64,000 nucleotides of DNA from Pithys albifrons albifrons. Its lineage: Eukaryota > Chordata > Aves > Passeriformes > Thamnophilidae. Made by a program: the position numbers and the translations under genes. The stretch covers positions 3,493,939 through 3,557,938 of the forward strand of contig NC_092458.1 of NCBI RefSeq assembly GCF_047495875.1, in the 5' to 3' direction. Below are positions 38,176 to 49,150 of the stretch, piece by piece. The notes beneath the pieces were generated by a model. That model was not told where the DNA came from and did not search any database. It saw nothing but the letters and a program-made list of their open reading frames with translations. Within the stretch, counting starts at the first letter, position 1. Each line of letters begins with the position of its first letter.

Positions 38176-39975
38176 ATCTTGGTCTGATTATATTGAATTA
38201 GTTTACTTCAGCATGAACAACCATTCCACAGTGCCAGTTATTACATTCTTACATCCAATTTATTTAATGGGCTAAAATGGACAGAAATTGGCTTTTTCAG
38301 CCTCCAGAGAGCATTCAACTTTGAAATGACTTAGTCTGCTTTCTGAGTGAAAAATTGGTGGTGCCAGCCATCTCTGTTCAAGTAGCTCATAACTAAACAA
38401 CCTAACAAAACCTTTTCAGTAAGATTTACATGAACAGAAAATAAAAACACTAGATCAGTCTGAAATTAAAACATACCCAGAGTAAATATTTAAGGCATAA
38501 GAACTTACATTATCAATTTGTCTTTAGAAAAATTTACTAATTCTTCACATTTGTTGGCTCTCCAGATTTTCTCAGCTAATCTGCTGATCATTTAGTACAT
38601 AGTATAAACTCTCACATGGTTGCCACTTCTTTTTCTAGTCTGTGTTTCATCATTTCCTCCAGTTAAAAGAGTTTCCCAAAAGTTTAATAATCCCTCCACA
38701 GCAAAACAATATTTGACTTCCAGAATTTCTTGTAGTTTGCAAGATTCATCCAGTGTTTGCATAACAGAATTTCCATTTAAGTAGATGCTATCTACATCAT
38801 CAGGATATTCAGATAAAGATGCAAACACTAAGAAAATCTCTTTCTCAAATAAAGCATCTTTACAAGATCAATTGTTGAACATTTACAGAGTTCAGTCAAA
38901 CCTCAACAATATTGATATTCACTACCTAAGCTCTGTTAAAAAACTGTGACTGCTTCACCTTTACAAGGCTTGGGAGACTTTTCATGAAGCAAAGTCTCAT
39001 AGAAAAACATATGGAATATATTCATGCCTATAACCCTTGTAGTTATAGATTACAAACCCGAATTAATTCCAAAGCTAATATCTTTCAGCAACTCTTCACA
39101 TAAAGATTTTATTAATGAATACTGTTACATTAACACATTTTACAAACCACCAATATAAGGGCCATACTGGCATACAGAGTGGAAAAATATGTTCCTTTAT
39201 TTTTTACTATGGAAAGGTCAAATGAAGTGCATAATCAAATCTTTGTTTGTGTGGGACTGAAGAATATGGGATATGTTTCTCCATTTATTATAGTGCCCCT
39301 TAATCCATTTGTTTTAAAGATTTATTCCTTTGTTTAAAAAACAAGTTCTTGTTAAAAAAGACATTATATGATATTTTATTATTTAAAGAGTTCTTGTTCA
39401 GAGAACATGAATGGCACTAAATTCATCAGTGCCTCCCTATCATCTTTAAGCAGAAGGATTATAGCAAAGAAATATTTTTTTCCTGTGTCTTATCTGCAGT
39501 CTCACAGGGAGAGGACTCTGGCAGACCTAATTATATTCACAATGAACTCAGAAGAAAGTGGTTCAGAGGTGAAATTTTCATTAAAACAATTACTCATATC
39601 TCCATACACTAATTCATACACAGATGCTGAACTGTAGGATGAGGAGTTTCTAATGTGTATCAACTGTATTTGTGTGTTAATGAGCTTTTTGAATAGTTGT
39701 CATGAGAAGTTATGTACTCAGAAATTTGATAAATTCTAGTGACTGAGAGGAATAGACCCATTCAGACAGTGAACCTTCAAATTTTATTGAAAGCATGACA
39801 TTTCCCACCACAATGTATCCAAATTACACGTTAACCAAGATAAGTGGAAAAAAATCTGGCACCAAATGTCATCAGCAACAGACATAAAGGTCATTAGCTT
39901 ATTAACGTTATGCTCAGCCTTGTGCAACATAAGATGGTATTATTTGCATTATACCCCACAAGAAAGGTAATGATA
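38176..39975. other. Intergenic DNA holding a decayed coding stretch
   Basis: AT-rich sequence between the CR1 and the LTR at 39981. Its main feature is the protein-like minus-strand stretch at 38509-39107, described separately. From about 39110 to 39975 I see no gene or known repeat. Confidence 0.5.
38509..39107 (-). pseudogene. Candidate decayed protein-coding exon(s), gene unknown
   Basis: On the minus strand about 600 bp reads like protein if a few frame changes and stops are allowed. The longest open part (38592 to about 38868) has a composition typical of a real soluble protein: rich in D, E, K, L and N, with few stops and phrases such as SEYPDDVDSIYLNG, LQEILEVKYCFAVEGLL and NFWETLLTGGNDETQ. 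After one TAA at about 38590 the same frame continues with MISRLAEKIWRANKCEELV, then reaches AAT|GTAAGT at 38501-38510, an excellent splice donor. Upstream, other frames give SLCEELLKDISFGIN, YNYKGYRHEYIPYVF and YETLLHEKSPKPCKGEAV, joined by apparent one-base shifts. I do not recognise the family. It could be a relic of a host gene exon or a chance effect in AT-rich DNA; the donor argues against a processed copy. Confidence 0.45.
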
Positions 39976-39980
39976 CAGAA

Positions 39981-40605
39981 TGTTATGGGTTCACCTAGGT
40001 GGGCCTAGATTTGGGCCCTGAAGTGTGGACCAGGCCGAAGCTGTCAGCTGACTTGAGCTGGGCTGAGCCAACAGCTGACCTCTTCTAGCCAGTAATTTTG
40101 TATTCCATACCACATTATGACATCATCTCCAGGGAAGGAGGAACCAGTGTGGGAGTGGTTAAGGCAGTGGCTTCTCAGCCCTCCTCTTGGGAGGACGCAC
40201 GATGCTGTCCCAGGGGGGATGGAGAGGACCAGGCCCACCACTGGCTCACAGGGTACCTCAGGAAAGTAAAATGTGTTCTTCTGAGTCTCTCCTTTCTGCT
40301 TGGGTTTGTCTTCCTGGGGAATAAGCTTCTTCTTAAGTAATGTGTAGTTAGGACAGTAGAATTTGTGTGTTCGTTAAGAAGTTGAGGTGGGGAACTTGTT
40401 GTTGTAGACTTGTGTGAGTGTATATTTGTACTCTCTTCTAATTGTCTCTTTCTTTCTGTGAAAAATATATGTAGATTTAGTATAAATGCAGTTTGAAGTG
40501 TTTTTTTCTTTCCCCTCTCTTTTCCTCCCTTTTCCTGGTGTTAGAAGGGAGGCTTTTCTCTCTGTGCTTGGGGGGGTTGGCAGTTGCTTATCTCAAACCA
40601 AGACA
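39981..40605 (+). mobile_element. Solo LTR, family A copy 4 (ERVL-like)
   Basis: An intact 625-bp LTR starting TGTTATGGGTTCACC and ending AACCAAGACA, flanked by exact 5-bp CAGAA duplications (39976-39980 and 40606-40610). A TATAAA-like box lies at 40481-40486, followed by a pyrimidine-rich stretch and a G-run of 7 (40570-40576); this sets the tentative + orientation. E-box-like CAGCTGAC motifs cluster at about 40045-40080. An 80-codon frame (40098-40340) is shared with the copy at 30607. No retroviral genes adjoin. Confidence 0.9.
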
Positions 40606-41320
40606 CAGAACAAGACTTGCAAGTGGGTATTTAATGGTAGAAAATAACAAGACAATAATTGTCCTTCATGTTCAGAACTCAAAGTTTAACACAAAATTTT
40701 TGATGTAACTTGAAGTTGAAATTTTTAGCTGTTTCTACAGGCTTACCTTGGACAGCATTTAGTGATAGCTAAAATTGCACGGCAGCAAATATATTTTTTA
40801 TTATCTTTGAAGTTCAGCTCTAAAAGTTATTTCTCATTGGCATGACTAGGACATGACAAACTTTAGCATCTCTCTTGAAATCAAGTAATCCCTTCAGCTT
40901 AGTTGATATTGTGGAATTTGCCCCAGGCATTTTCTTTTTAACAGCATAAATGTGATAGCGTTCAGCTCTCTCGCATACTTATGCTGCATATGAAAGTGAG
41001 GAGCATTTATAACTATTGCTGAAATAGAATGATGTCAAAAAATCTAAATGTAACCTTCAGAAATGTGAAAAGTGATACATCCATTACTATATTTTTTTCT
41101 TGTATTAAAGATGCTTACAAAATACAGAAGATCTACAAATGTCTGAGTGAGTTTATGAAGAATTAAGTGTTCTGATGCCCTTAGCTGTACATCCATGACC
41201 AAAATCATAGATTGGTTTTCCAAGAGGCATGAAAATAAGTTATTCCTACTTTTGGTTATTGTCAAATGCATATAAAATTACTGGAAAATATGCCATTTCT
41301 TTTAAAACAAAATAATGGTA
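40606..41320. other. Intergenic DNA, no gene seen
   Basis: About 700 bp of AT-rich DNA between the LTR and the (TAGAA)n repeat, with no motif or open frame worth reporting. Confidence 0.6.
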
Positions 41321-41380
41321 TAGAATAGAATAGAATAGAATAGAATAGAATAGAATAGAATAGAATAGAATAGAATAGAA
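41321..41380. repeat. (TAGAA)12 microsatellite seeded by a CR1 tail
   Basis: Twelve perfect TAGAA units run directly into the 3' end of a minus-strand CR1 at 41381, exactly where the CATAGAAT terminal repeats of CR1 should sit. The unit is contained in CATAGAAT, so the microsatellite most likely grew out of the CR1 tail. Confidence 0.92.
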
Positions 41381-41651
41381 CAGATTGGGTTGGAAAAGAC
41401 CTCCGAGATCATCTAGTCCAACCCTTGGTCCAACTCCAGTCCCTTTACCAGATCATGGCACTCAGTACCACGTCCAATCTGTGTTTAAAAATCTCTAGGG
41501 ATGGTGAATCCACCACCTCTCTGGGCAGCCCATTCCAATGCCTGATTACTCTCTCTGGAAAGAATTTTTTTCTGATATCCAACTTAAATTTCCCCTGGCA
41601 GAGCTTAAGCCCATCGTGCCCCTTGTCCTATTGCTGAGTGCCTGGGAGAAG
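41381..41651 (-). mobile_element. CR1 LINE, short 3' end, minus strand
   Basis: About 270 bp that is almost the same as 57113-57382: GATTGGGTTGGAAAAGACC, the TCCAACCCTTGGTCCAACTCC block and then the C-terminal coding blocks of ORF2. It belongs to the same subfamily as the copies at 14486 and 57088. It is 5'-truncated at about 41651. The tail is replaced by (TAGAA)12. Confidence 0.93.
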
Positions 41652-43595
41652 TTTTATTTCTCACATAAACATTTAGGATCATGTTTTCAAATGCAATAGG
41701 CCTCTAATATTGAACTCGTTCTAAGCAACAGACTCAGTAAATGTAGATTGAATTGAAAGTCAGGCATCTCAATATCTTTGGGGATCTGAGTCCTGGTAAA
41801 CAAAAACAAAGCAAACTAAATGAGTTTCACAATGCCAATGTTATTTCACAGGAATAAAAATCCTCCAAACAATACTGTGAATTGTGACAAATACTGTTAT
41901 TTTTTCTGTCAACATCAGTATTCTTACTTTAGGTGCTCCATTGTATCCACTTATGCACAAGCTCAAGCCAAAACATGTGATTTCCATGAGTGAATCATAT
42001 CTTTGTGAGGAAGTACACAGGCAAATACTAGAACAGACCTGCAGGCTCAAGCTATGTAGTAAATTTCCCCTATGTTCATCTGTGTTGGAGGTATAGAGCT
42101 TCAATCTCATTTAATATGACGAATTACTTTTTCCCACCAGCCTCTGAAAATCAGTGGTGGATATGTATGCTTTCTCTGCTATTTTGATTTAATTTTATCT
42201 TGTATTAAAAATGAACTTTGGCTGAAAGTGTTCTGTAGAGGTACAAATATATCCTAGGTTAGTACAGTACTGCTATGGTATTGGTCTTTAAATATCAGTT
42301 TCATCAGTAGAGACTTAAAAGACTTTGAAGTGGCCAGTGAGATGGAGAGATGACACAACACACTATTTGATTTTCAGCAAAAGCTGCTGTACCTGTGGTA
42401 CAGCTATGGTGCACTTCTCATATCACTGAATGTAAGGGAAACATGCCATGTTTTCCACTGCTGGAGAGCTGAGCTGTTAGCAATTCTACTTGCTGCTATT
42501 TTGAAATACTTAGGAAAGCAGCGAATCTAAAAATTACTAAGCTGTGTATCATAAACAACTAACTGATAAGCTATATTACAGGTTTTATTTTAAAAAAGCT
42601 TGTAATAAGAGTACCCAATTATGTTAATAAATATGCACAGATGTATATCCAGAAAGAGAAAAAAAGGGAAAGGGAGGAAGGGAGGGAAGAATAATTTCAT
42701 TTTCTATTGAAATACAGCATTCTCTGGAGCAAAATAAAGCAATTAACATGTTTCACAGAAGTGCACAAGACCGGAAGCAAACATCACAGCCAAATAAAAG
42801 TGCAGGGTAGAATTGCATTTGGCAAACAGCAATCATCCTTGCTGGAATCTGTCCAGAACACAGGTCCAGACCAGCAGCTCAGTTAGTCTGAAAGCTGATT
42901 CCAAAGAGCAAGTGCCCAGGGTGACTCTGCTGAACACTGGCTTTCACACAAGCAGCTGCTTACTCATGAGCTCAGCCTGGCCAGTGAAGACTGTCACAAG
43001 AACAGTGCAAAAAAAAGATATCAGCATCTATGCAGCAATAACAAAACCTCATCTCTGTACTTTTTCCTCAGGCACATAGTACCCTTCTGTGCATCAGCTG
43101 ACTAAATAATTGCCACAATTAAAGGTGCTTCAGTCAACAGATATTTCAGATGATTGATAATTCCAATAAAGCTTCAAAAAACTATGACTGACATAACTTT
43201 CTCTTTTTTCAACTGGTATCACCAACATTCAGGCAGCTATTATATTGACAATTAAATTTAACCTGACATTTTTTGAATGCAACTGTTAGACATTTAATTT
43301 CTGTTATGACTGACATCTTACTTGTCCTGTGTGTAGCTCCCTAATGTCTAGATAGAACTCACCAAGTCAATATGGAATATTACATTTTCAGAAATAACCT
43401 AAACTCTTGTACTTTTCTATCTCTTTTTACATTTGTTTGCACCTGACCTCAGCAGCCTGTCAGTAAATAATTGAAAAGGATGAGGCAAAGAACTTGTCAA
43501 CAGAACAAGGATTAACAAAGGTGTGATTCTTGGATTCACACTTCTTCACATCTATTCATTTTATAAATTTTTTTATTCATTATTGCATTTTCAAA
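41652..43595. other. Intergenic DNA, no recognised gene
   Basis: About 1.9 kb. It holds a purine tract at about 42655-42690 (GGGAGGAAGGGAGGGAAG type). Open frames of up to 89 codons show no motif. Confidence 0.55.
42655..42690. repeat. Purine-only tract
   Basis: A stretch of A and G only, with GGGAGG and GGAAGG groups. It is low-complexity and could form a triplex. Confidence 0.7.
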
Positions 43596-44112
43596 GATAC
43601 ATAGACTGGCTGAGCCTGACAGGCACCTCTGCATCATCTGGTCTAAGTCTCTGCTCAGAGCGGTGTCCATGATAGTGGGTTCCTCAGGGCCTTGTCCAAT
43701 TGAGTTTTAAATATCTACAAGGATGAGACTCCTTAACATCTCTGAGTAATCTATTCTTGTGTATGACTGTCCACATAGTGCATAATTTAGGTTTTGTTTT
43801 GGGTTTTTTTTGTTTTATTTTTAAGTGGAATTTCCCGTATTTCAGTTTGTATCCACTGCCTCTCATCTGTCTCTGGGCACTACTGAGGAGAGCCTGTCTG
43901 TTGTCTTTACTGCTCATTCAGGTTGCACATGTTTTCATCAGCTATGCAGATGAATCAGTTATGCACACACAGAAATTCCCCCTGACCCTTTTCTTCTCCA
44001 GGCTGAGCCAATCCAGCTCTCTTAACCTCTCCTCCTGTATCAGATGCTACAGATGCTTAATTCTTCTTTGGGATTGCTCCAGTAACTCCATATGTTCCTT
44101 TTAGGGGCGAGA
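43596..44112 (-). mobile_element. CR1 LINE, ancient 3' fragment, minus strand
   Basis: The + strand reads GATACATAGACTGGCTGAGCC, then the GTCTAAGTCTCTGCTCAGAG and GGGCCTTGTCCAATTGAGTTTTAA blocks of an old CR1 3' UTR, and then the C-terminal coding region, with CTTCTCCAGGCTGAGC near 43992-44008 as the most conserved point. It is much more diverged than the other CR1 copies. The element is interrupted by a T/G-rich run at about 43793-43830. It ends by truncation near 44112. Confidence 0.7.
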
Positions 44113-46446
44113 CCACCTTTTTTTTTTCTTTTTGTTTAATTTATTTTCTGATACTTATTTTATAAGAAGAGAAGCAAGACTGCTCTGTCACACCCATTGT
44201 AGAAGTAGCTGCAGCTTAATACTGTGGTCTGAAAACAGCAACACCCCAAATATACTGGCCCTGAAGTTCCTTTTCATTGTCAGTAAAAACACCATAATAC
44301 TTACTAAGACGTTTTCTAAATAAATGTATGAACATATTTGTATGTCACCAAGTTCATTAACTTAGTTTCTATTTTTGGTATCCACAATCATTCTTTTTAC
44401 TGTGAATATCTTAATTTTGTGCCTTCCCTCCAGTTTGTTCATTGATAGAAAGGTACTTTTGGTACTGCTGATTTTGTATATGCTGCTGTATATGTCATAA
44501 GTTATTCAAAACTCTTTTTTTTTTTTCTTCATAAAAGAAAATCCTTAAAGGGTATTTAGTCTCAAGGTTGTTGTTTTTGGTTTTGTTTTTTTTTTATTAA
44601 GTTGTGATAGTTTTATGAGTTTTTCTGTAATTTTTGCTGAGGTAAAAGAATATTTGCAATGAACAATGAACGGGTTTGCCACTGTAAAAATAATATTGAT
44701 TATATGATACTTGAGGGCTTATTAATGTGTTTAAAGCTTGTGTTTGCTAGTTAATACATAAAATCGTACAAGTACCTACATAATTTTCTCCTCTAAGCCT
44801 CAATGTTTGGTTGCCTCTAATCTCAGAAGTTTCAGTGTTTCCAGAAAAATAGATGGATTTGAAGAGAATGAGAAAGGTAAAGGGCTGGAAATCCTTCAAA
44901 TAACAGTACTGATGTATTATAAGATATGTAAGAACATTATTCCAGTCATGCCTCTTCCATCATGTTTATCCAAAAAAAATTGAAAAATTGTCTGGATTAA
45001 TTACCCTAAAACCTGTAATAATTACCGGAAATATAGGTATAGATATAAATATATAGATATAGATATATAGATATATAGATATAGATGATATAGAGATCGA
45101 GATCGACATAGACATAAACATAGACATAGACATAGATATGTATGAACCTTTCCTATTTCAGGACTGATCTAGCAGAGAGTATTTTGGAAAACACAGTAGG
45201 CATAAAGGTATGTGCTACCCTATGTGAACTCCTTTGACCTATAATGAGAATGTATTTAATTTATTTTAATTAATGTTTTTAATTTCTATCTCTAAACACC
45301 TTTAAGAGTGACAAAGATAAATGGCAGGGTTCACAAGGAAGATATTTTGAAATCTTCATAGATATTTGATTTCCTACTCCAAGCAAATCTTCAAAGCCTC
45401 TTCTCCATCAGCTTTATGGATCAAATATTTCATGTCATGCAACTAATCACAAAAAAGGAAGATGGTGAAAAGAGAGATGAATTTGAGCAACATTCTTAAA
45501 ACCAACTTTGATTTTTAAACCTACTGAGCTTCCAACAAGCCTGCATGTTTTTGAGCTGTTTACAATTTTGTAGTAAGAAAACACTGAGAGATAAGATGTT
45601 GAAGTGAGAACTGGTGAGAATATATTAATTCTCTGGTCACAACTGCAATTTTTATCCTTCATGCCATATTAATTAAACAGCAAAACTAACATGAGAAATT
45701 TATTAGGAGTGTGAAAAAATAATATACGTCATAGTTTTAATCCTTGAAATTGTTATTAATTTTCTTCTTTTATTTGAGACACAATTAAGTTTTCCATTAC
45801 ATTATTAGTTGCATCAAGTAGCATATTTTGTAGACATCATTTTTTTTATTTTCAGACATAAGCCTAACTCTATTCATTGAGTGCTTTATGAGGTTAAGAT
45901 ACTTATTACCAGATGGAAATATTAGTATTCTTCTCATACTAACTGTGTTGTACAACAGTGACATTGTAAATAGTTGGTCAGTTTCAAATCCTCGCCCAAC
46001 ATATTCTTTCTGAGTAGTCATCTTATATGAAAAGTTCTTTGCATTTATTTGATAAACATTTAATTCCTATGTGCCATGACACCATTACACTGGCAGTGCA
46101 TGGCCTACATCTCTCCAAGGCGTTATTATAATTATTTTATGCTGGTATAAATACAAGAATGAGAGTAATGGCAGAGTGGAAGAAATGGATAAAACAGAAA
46201 AATTTGCTTCAGTTTTACCATCTGCTGGACCTCCTTTTTCTTGTTTGATGACAACTATACATTGGTCATTTTTAATGTGTTTTTTGGTTTTTTGGTTTTT
46301 TTTTTTAAGAGCCTAATTTTTCTTCACTTGATGATGAATAATGTGAAATCCTTTCATGTGACGAGTATTGAAAGCTTATTTTGTGGATTTGGATACTCAG
46401 GTATCTGGATAACTTGCTACAAGTAACTTGGCATTTAGTTTTCTTT
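44113..46446. other. AT-rich intergenic DNA, no gene seen
   Basis: About 2.3 kb containing T-runs (44120-44132, 44515-44527, 44588-44598) and the ATAGAT microsatellite described below. No gene is seen. Confidence 0.6.
45030..45143. repeat. (ATAGAT)n / (ACATAG)n compound microsatellite
   Basis: About 110 bp of ATAGAT and ATATAGAT units that change into GACATAG units in the last 40 bp. Confidence 0.9.
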
Positions 46447-46451
46447 CCTAC

Positions 46452-47077
46452 TGTCTTGGTTTGAGATAGTAAACTGCCAACCCTCCCAAGCACAGAGAGA
46501 AAAGCCTCCCTCCTAACACCAGGGAAAGGGAGGAAAAGAGAGGGGAAAGGAAAAAAACACTTCAAACCGCATTTATACTAAAACTATACATATATTTTTA
46601 CAGAAAGAAAGAGACAATTAGAAGAGAGTACAAATATACACTCACACAAGTCTGCAACAACAAGTTCCACACCTCAACTTCTTAACGAACACACAAATTC
46701 TACTGTCTTAACTACACATTACTTAAGAAGAAGCTTATTCCCCAGGGAGACAAACTCAAGCAGAAAGGAGAGACCCAGAACAACACAATTTACTTTCCTG
46801 AGATACCCTGTGAGCCAGTGGTGGGCCTGGTCCTCTCCATCCCCCTGGGACAGCATCGTGCGTCCTCCCAAGAGGAGGGCTGAGAAGCGACTGCCTTAAC
46901 CACTCCCACACTGGTTCCTACTGCCCTGGAGATGATGTCATAATGTGGTATGGAATACAGAATTACTGGCTAGAAGAGGTCAGCTGTTAGCTCAGCCCAG
47001 CTCAAGTCAGCTGACAGCTTCAGCCTAATCCAAACTTCAGAGCCCAAATCTAGGCCCACCTCGGTGAACCCATAACA
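46452..47077 (-). mobile_element. Solo LTR, family A copy 5 (ERVL-like)
   Basis: Starts TGTCTTGGTTTGAG at 46452 and ends CCCATAACA at 47077, with exact 5-bp CCTAC duplications on both sides (46447-46451 and 47078-47082). It is nearly the same as the copies at 30607 and 39981, with a shorter C-tract. The frame that is open in those copies is broken here, possibly by loss of one C in the CCCCC run near 46841. This is a solo LTR, minus strand. Confidence 0.92.
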
Positions 47078-47082
47078 CCTAC

Positions 47083-47590
47083 TCATTTCTGGATTGGGAG
47101 CACCAAGGAAGAAATGTATCCTGAAATATGGATGATTTTTGAGAAAGGTGGTGTATCTTAAATTCAGTGCATCTGATAGGGAACGCCGTCATTCAGTATT
47201 TATGTTGCAGAACTTGTAAGGCATCTCAAAACACAGTAAAAAAGTAAGGGACAATCTTAAGAGATATATTGTCTGACAAGAAGGAGAAGGAAAGTACAAT
47301 TTTGTCCTTTTTTCAAAGGTAAATGGAGGTACAAGTCAGGTAAATGTCAGAATGAAAAACAGCAGCAGAAAGCCAAGAGCATCTGAGTGTGTCGGCCATG
47401 AGCCTGCTCCCTGTCTTAAAAAAACCAGTTGCTATCAGTTCGAAATGGTGTTTCCTGCTGCCCCTGAATGGCTACAATCTCACTAACAGCAGCCACGTGA
47501 CATGTATACTGTTTGCCCTACCTGAATTGAGAAACTGACACATCTGCATGTGAATCAGTCCATCGCTGATAATGGCAGGAGACTAGATGA
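47083..47590. other. Intergenic DNA, no gene seen
   Basis: About 500 bp of single-copy sequence between an LTR and a 5S SINE. Nothing recognisable was seen. Confidence 0.6.
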
Positions 47591-47602
47591 TGATCTCAGA
47601 CT

Positions 47603-47931
47603 GTGTGTGTGTGTGGCTCGGCTTTGCTAACGCAGATTTGGGCAGGGCTGTCCCCACGTGGGTGTGCCCTTCCAGCCTGCGCAGTGGATTTCAGGTGAGG
47701 CTCAGCGTGCGCAGAACTGGCCCCACCGTTTCAGTCCTGAGGTTCATCTGCCACAGCCGAGCGAGCTTGGACAGTGCCAGTGAAGTCCTCAGGACTAGAA
47801 ACTCCAGCACCCGGCATTTCCCAGGAGGTCTCCTATCCAAGTACTAATCCGGGGCTGACCCTGCTGAGCTTCCAAGATCTGATGGGATCGGATGTCAGGG
47901 AGGCATTTAACACACACACAAAAAAAAATCT
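47603..47931 (-). mobile_element. 5S-rRNA-derived SINE, copy 3, minus strand
   Basis: An exact 12-bp direct repeat, TGATCTCAGACT, flanks it at 47591-47602 and 47932-47943. On the minus strand the 5S-like head runs from about 47911 down to 47802, and the tail continues down to 47603, ending in (AC)n (GTGTGTGTGTG on the + strand). The sequence is close to the copies at 4966 and 33533 with only scattered changes. At its 5' end, beyond the 5S head, about 20 extra bases of (GT)n and T8 lie inside the duplication (+ strand 47912-47931) and are absent from the copy at 33533. They may be untemplated additions or part of the source transcript. Confidence 0.92.
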
Positions 47932-47943
47932 TGATCTCAGACT

Positions 47944-48564
47944 AAATCACTAATATCCAGCCTAATGGCTATTAGCAGGTGACACAAAGCTACACATTGA
48001 CTGCCACTATACACGTTACGTGTGTTTGTCTGTACTTTTGTGAAGTTTATTTCTTCTGCAGGTCTTCAAGATAACTTCCGATTTTGGGAGCATATCTAGG
48101 TGACTGCTTTATACTACTGGTTTTTTTTTTAAACTGATCCCTTTATTATCTATACACACTAACTATTGAGGCTGTAAAAATAATGAACATTTTAAGTAAA
48201 GCTGAGAATAAATGCTGACAGACTGAAGAAATCCAAAGCAGACAAAAAAAGTCTACCTTCATCTTCTTAATGAACTAATTTAAAATCTCAGGAAGCAGAC
48301 TTTTTGAGAGCTAGTTTGTAACTCAGAGAACAGTAGGGTAGCTTCAATGGTTTGAGTATGCTTTGCATACCATTTAGTTGTAGGATTTTAAATCATATAC
48401 TTTTAGATTTGAGAACCAGAATATTCCATAGCCTGACAACTGCATGTCTTTGAAGCCTCTGTGTTACAACCGTAAAATCAGCTTTGTTCTTGTTTTTTAG
48501 CAATGTAACTTAGAATAGAATCAGTCACTAACCACTAACAAAATAAACAAAAATATCGTTTTTC
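47944..48564. other. Intergenic DNA, no gene seen
   Basis: About 620 bp, AT-rich, between the SINE and the second family-B LTR. No feature was recognised. Confidence 0.6.
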
Positions 48565-48568
48565 ACAA

Positions 48569-49146
48569 TGATGCCGTGAATGACCCTTCCCCCCAAAAAC
48601 AGGACTCTGAGCACGGTAGTGTAGGGTAAGATAAAAAATAAAGGTCCTTTAATATCACAGGGCCTACAGCCCACAGGAATACAGGATGACATCCATGTGT
48701 CCCAGTTCTTGTTTCCATGGCTTTTATAATAAGATCCCTCCAATCATTGCTTTACACATTTCTCAGTCCAGCCCCAGTCCCACCCCTGGTCCACACCCTG
48801 AAATTGGGTCTGGGGTCATCAAGACCCTCTGTCTTCATCAACTCTTCTTCCTCAGACACACAAAGGTCTCTTGGAGTTCATCCAGTTCTGGCTTTTGGGT
48901 CACTCTGACCTGTGTTTATGTTTCATTCTGTGGGCCTTCTGATATCCTTCAGCTCTACCTTGGAAAGGAGTCTGAACAAGATTAATTAACTAAAGGAATT
49001 TGAGCTCCCTGTTCTGGGACAGGGGTAGTGATAGAATGGCATTAAACTTAAACTGTTAGAAATATTAACCCTCTAAAAATCCACAACCACTGCGTTCCTA
49101 AAATCTACAAAATGTGAAAATCAGAACAAAAAGTCCTTTGGCATCA
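48569..49146 (-). mobile_element. Solo LTR, family B copy 2 (ERV1-like)
   Basis: It has the same TGATGCC...GGCATCA terminal inverted repeat as the copy at 9974, and nearly the same sequence throughout. The flanks ACAA (48565-48568) and ACAG (49147-49150) agree at 3 of 4 bases, consistent with a diverged 4-bp target duplication. On the minus strand TATAAAA lies at plus-strand 48719-48729 and ATTAAA at 48648-48653. No internal retroviral sequence flanks it. Confidence 0.87.
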
Positions 49147-49150
49147 ACAG

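Noticed and set aside
30607..47077. Family-A LTRs as the ends of a provirus
   Set aside because: At least two copies have their own matching 5-bp TSDs, orientations differ, and there is no gag, pol or env between them.
9974..49146. Family-B LTRs at 9974 and 48569 as the two ends of one 39-kb provirus
   Set aside because: The flanking bases differ (AGAG versus ACAA/ACAG), the DNA between is host sequence and unrelated elements, and no retroviral genes are present.
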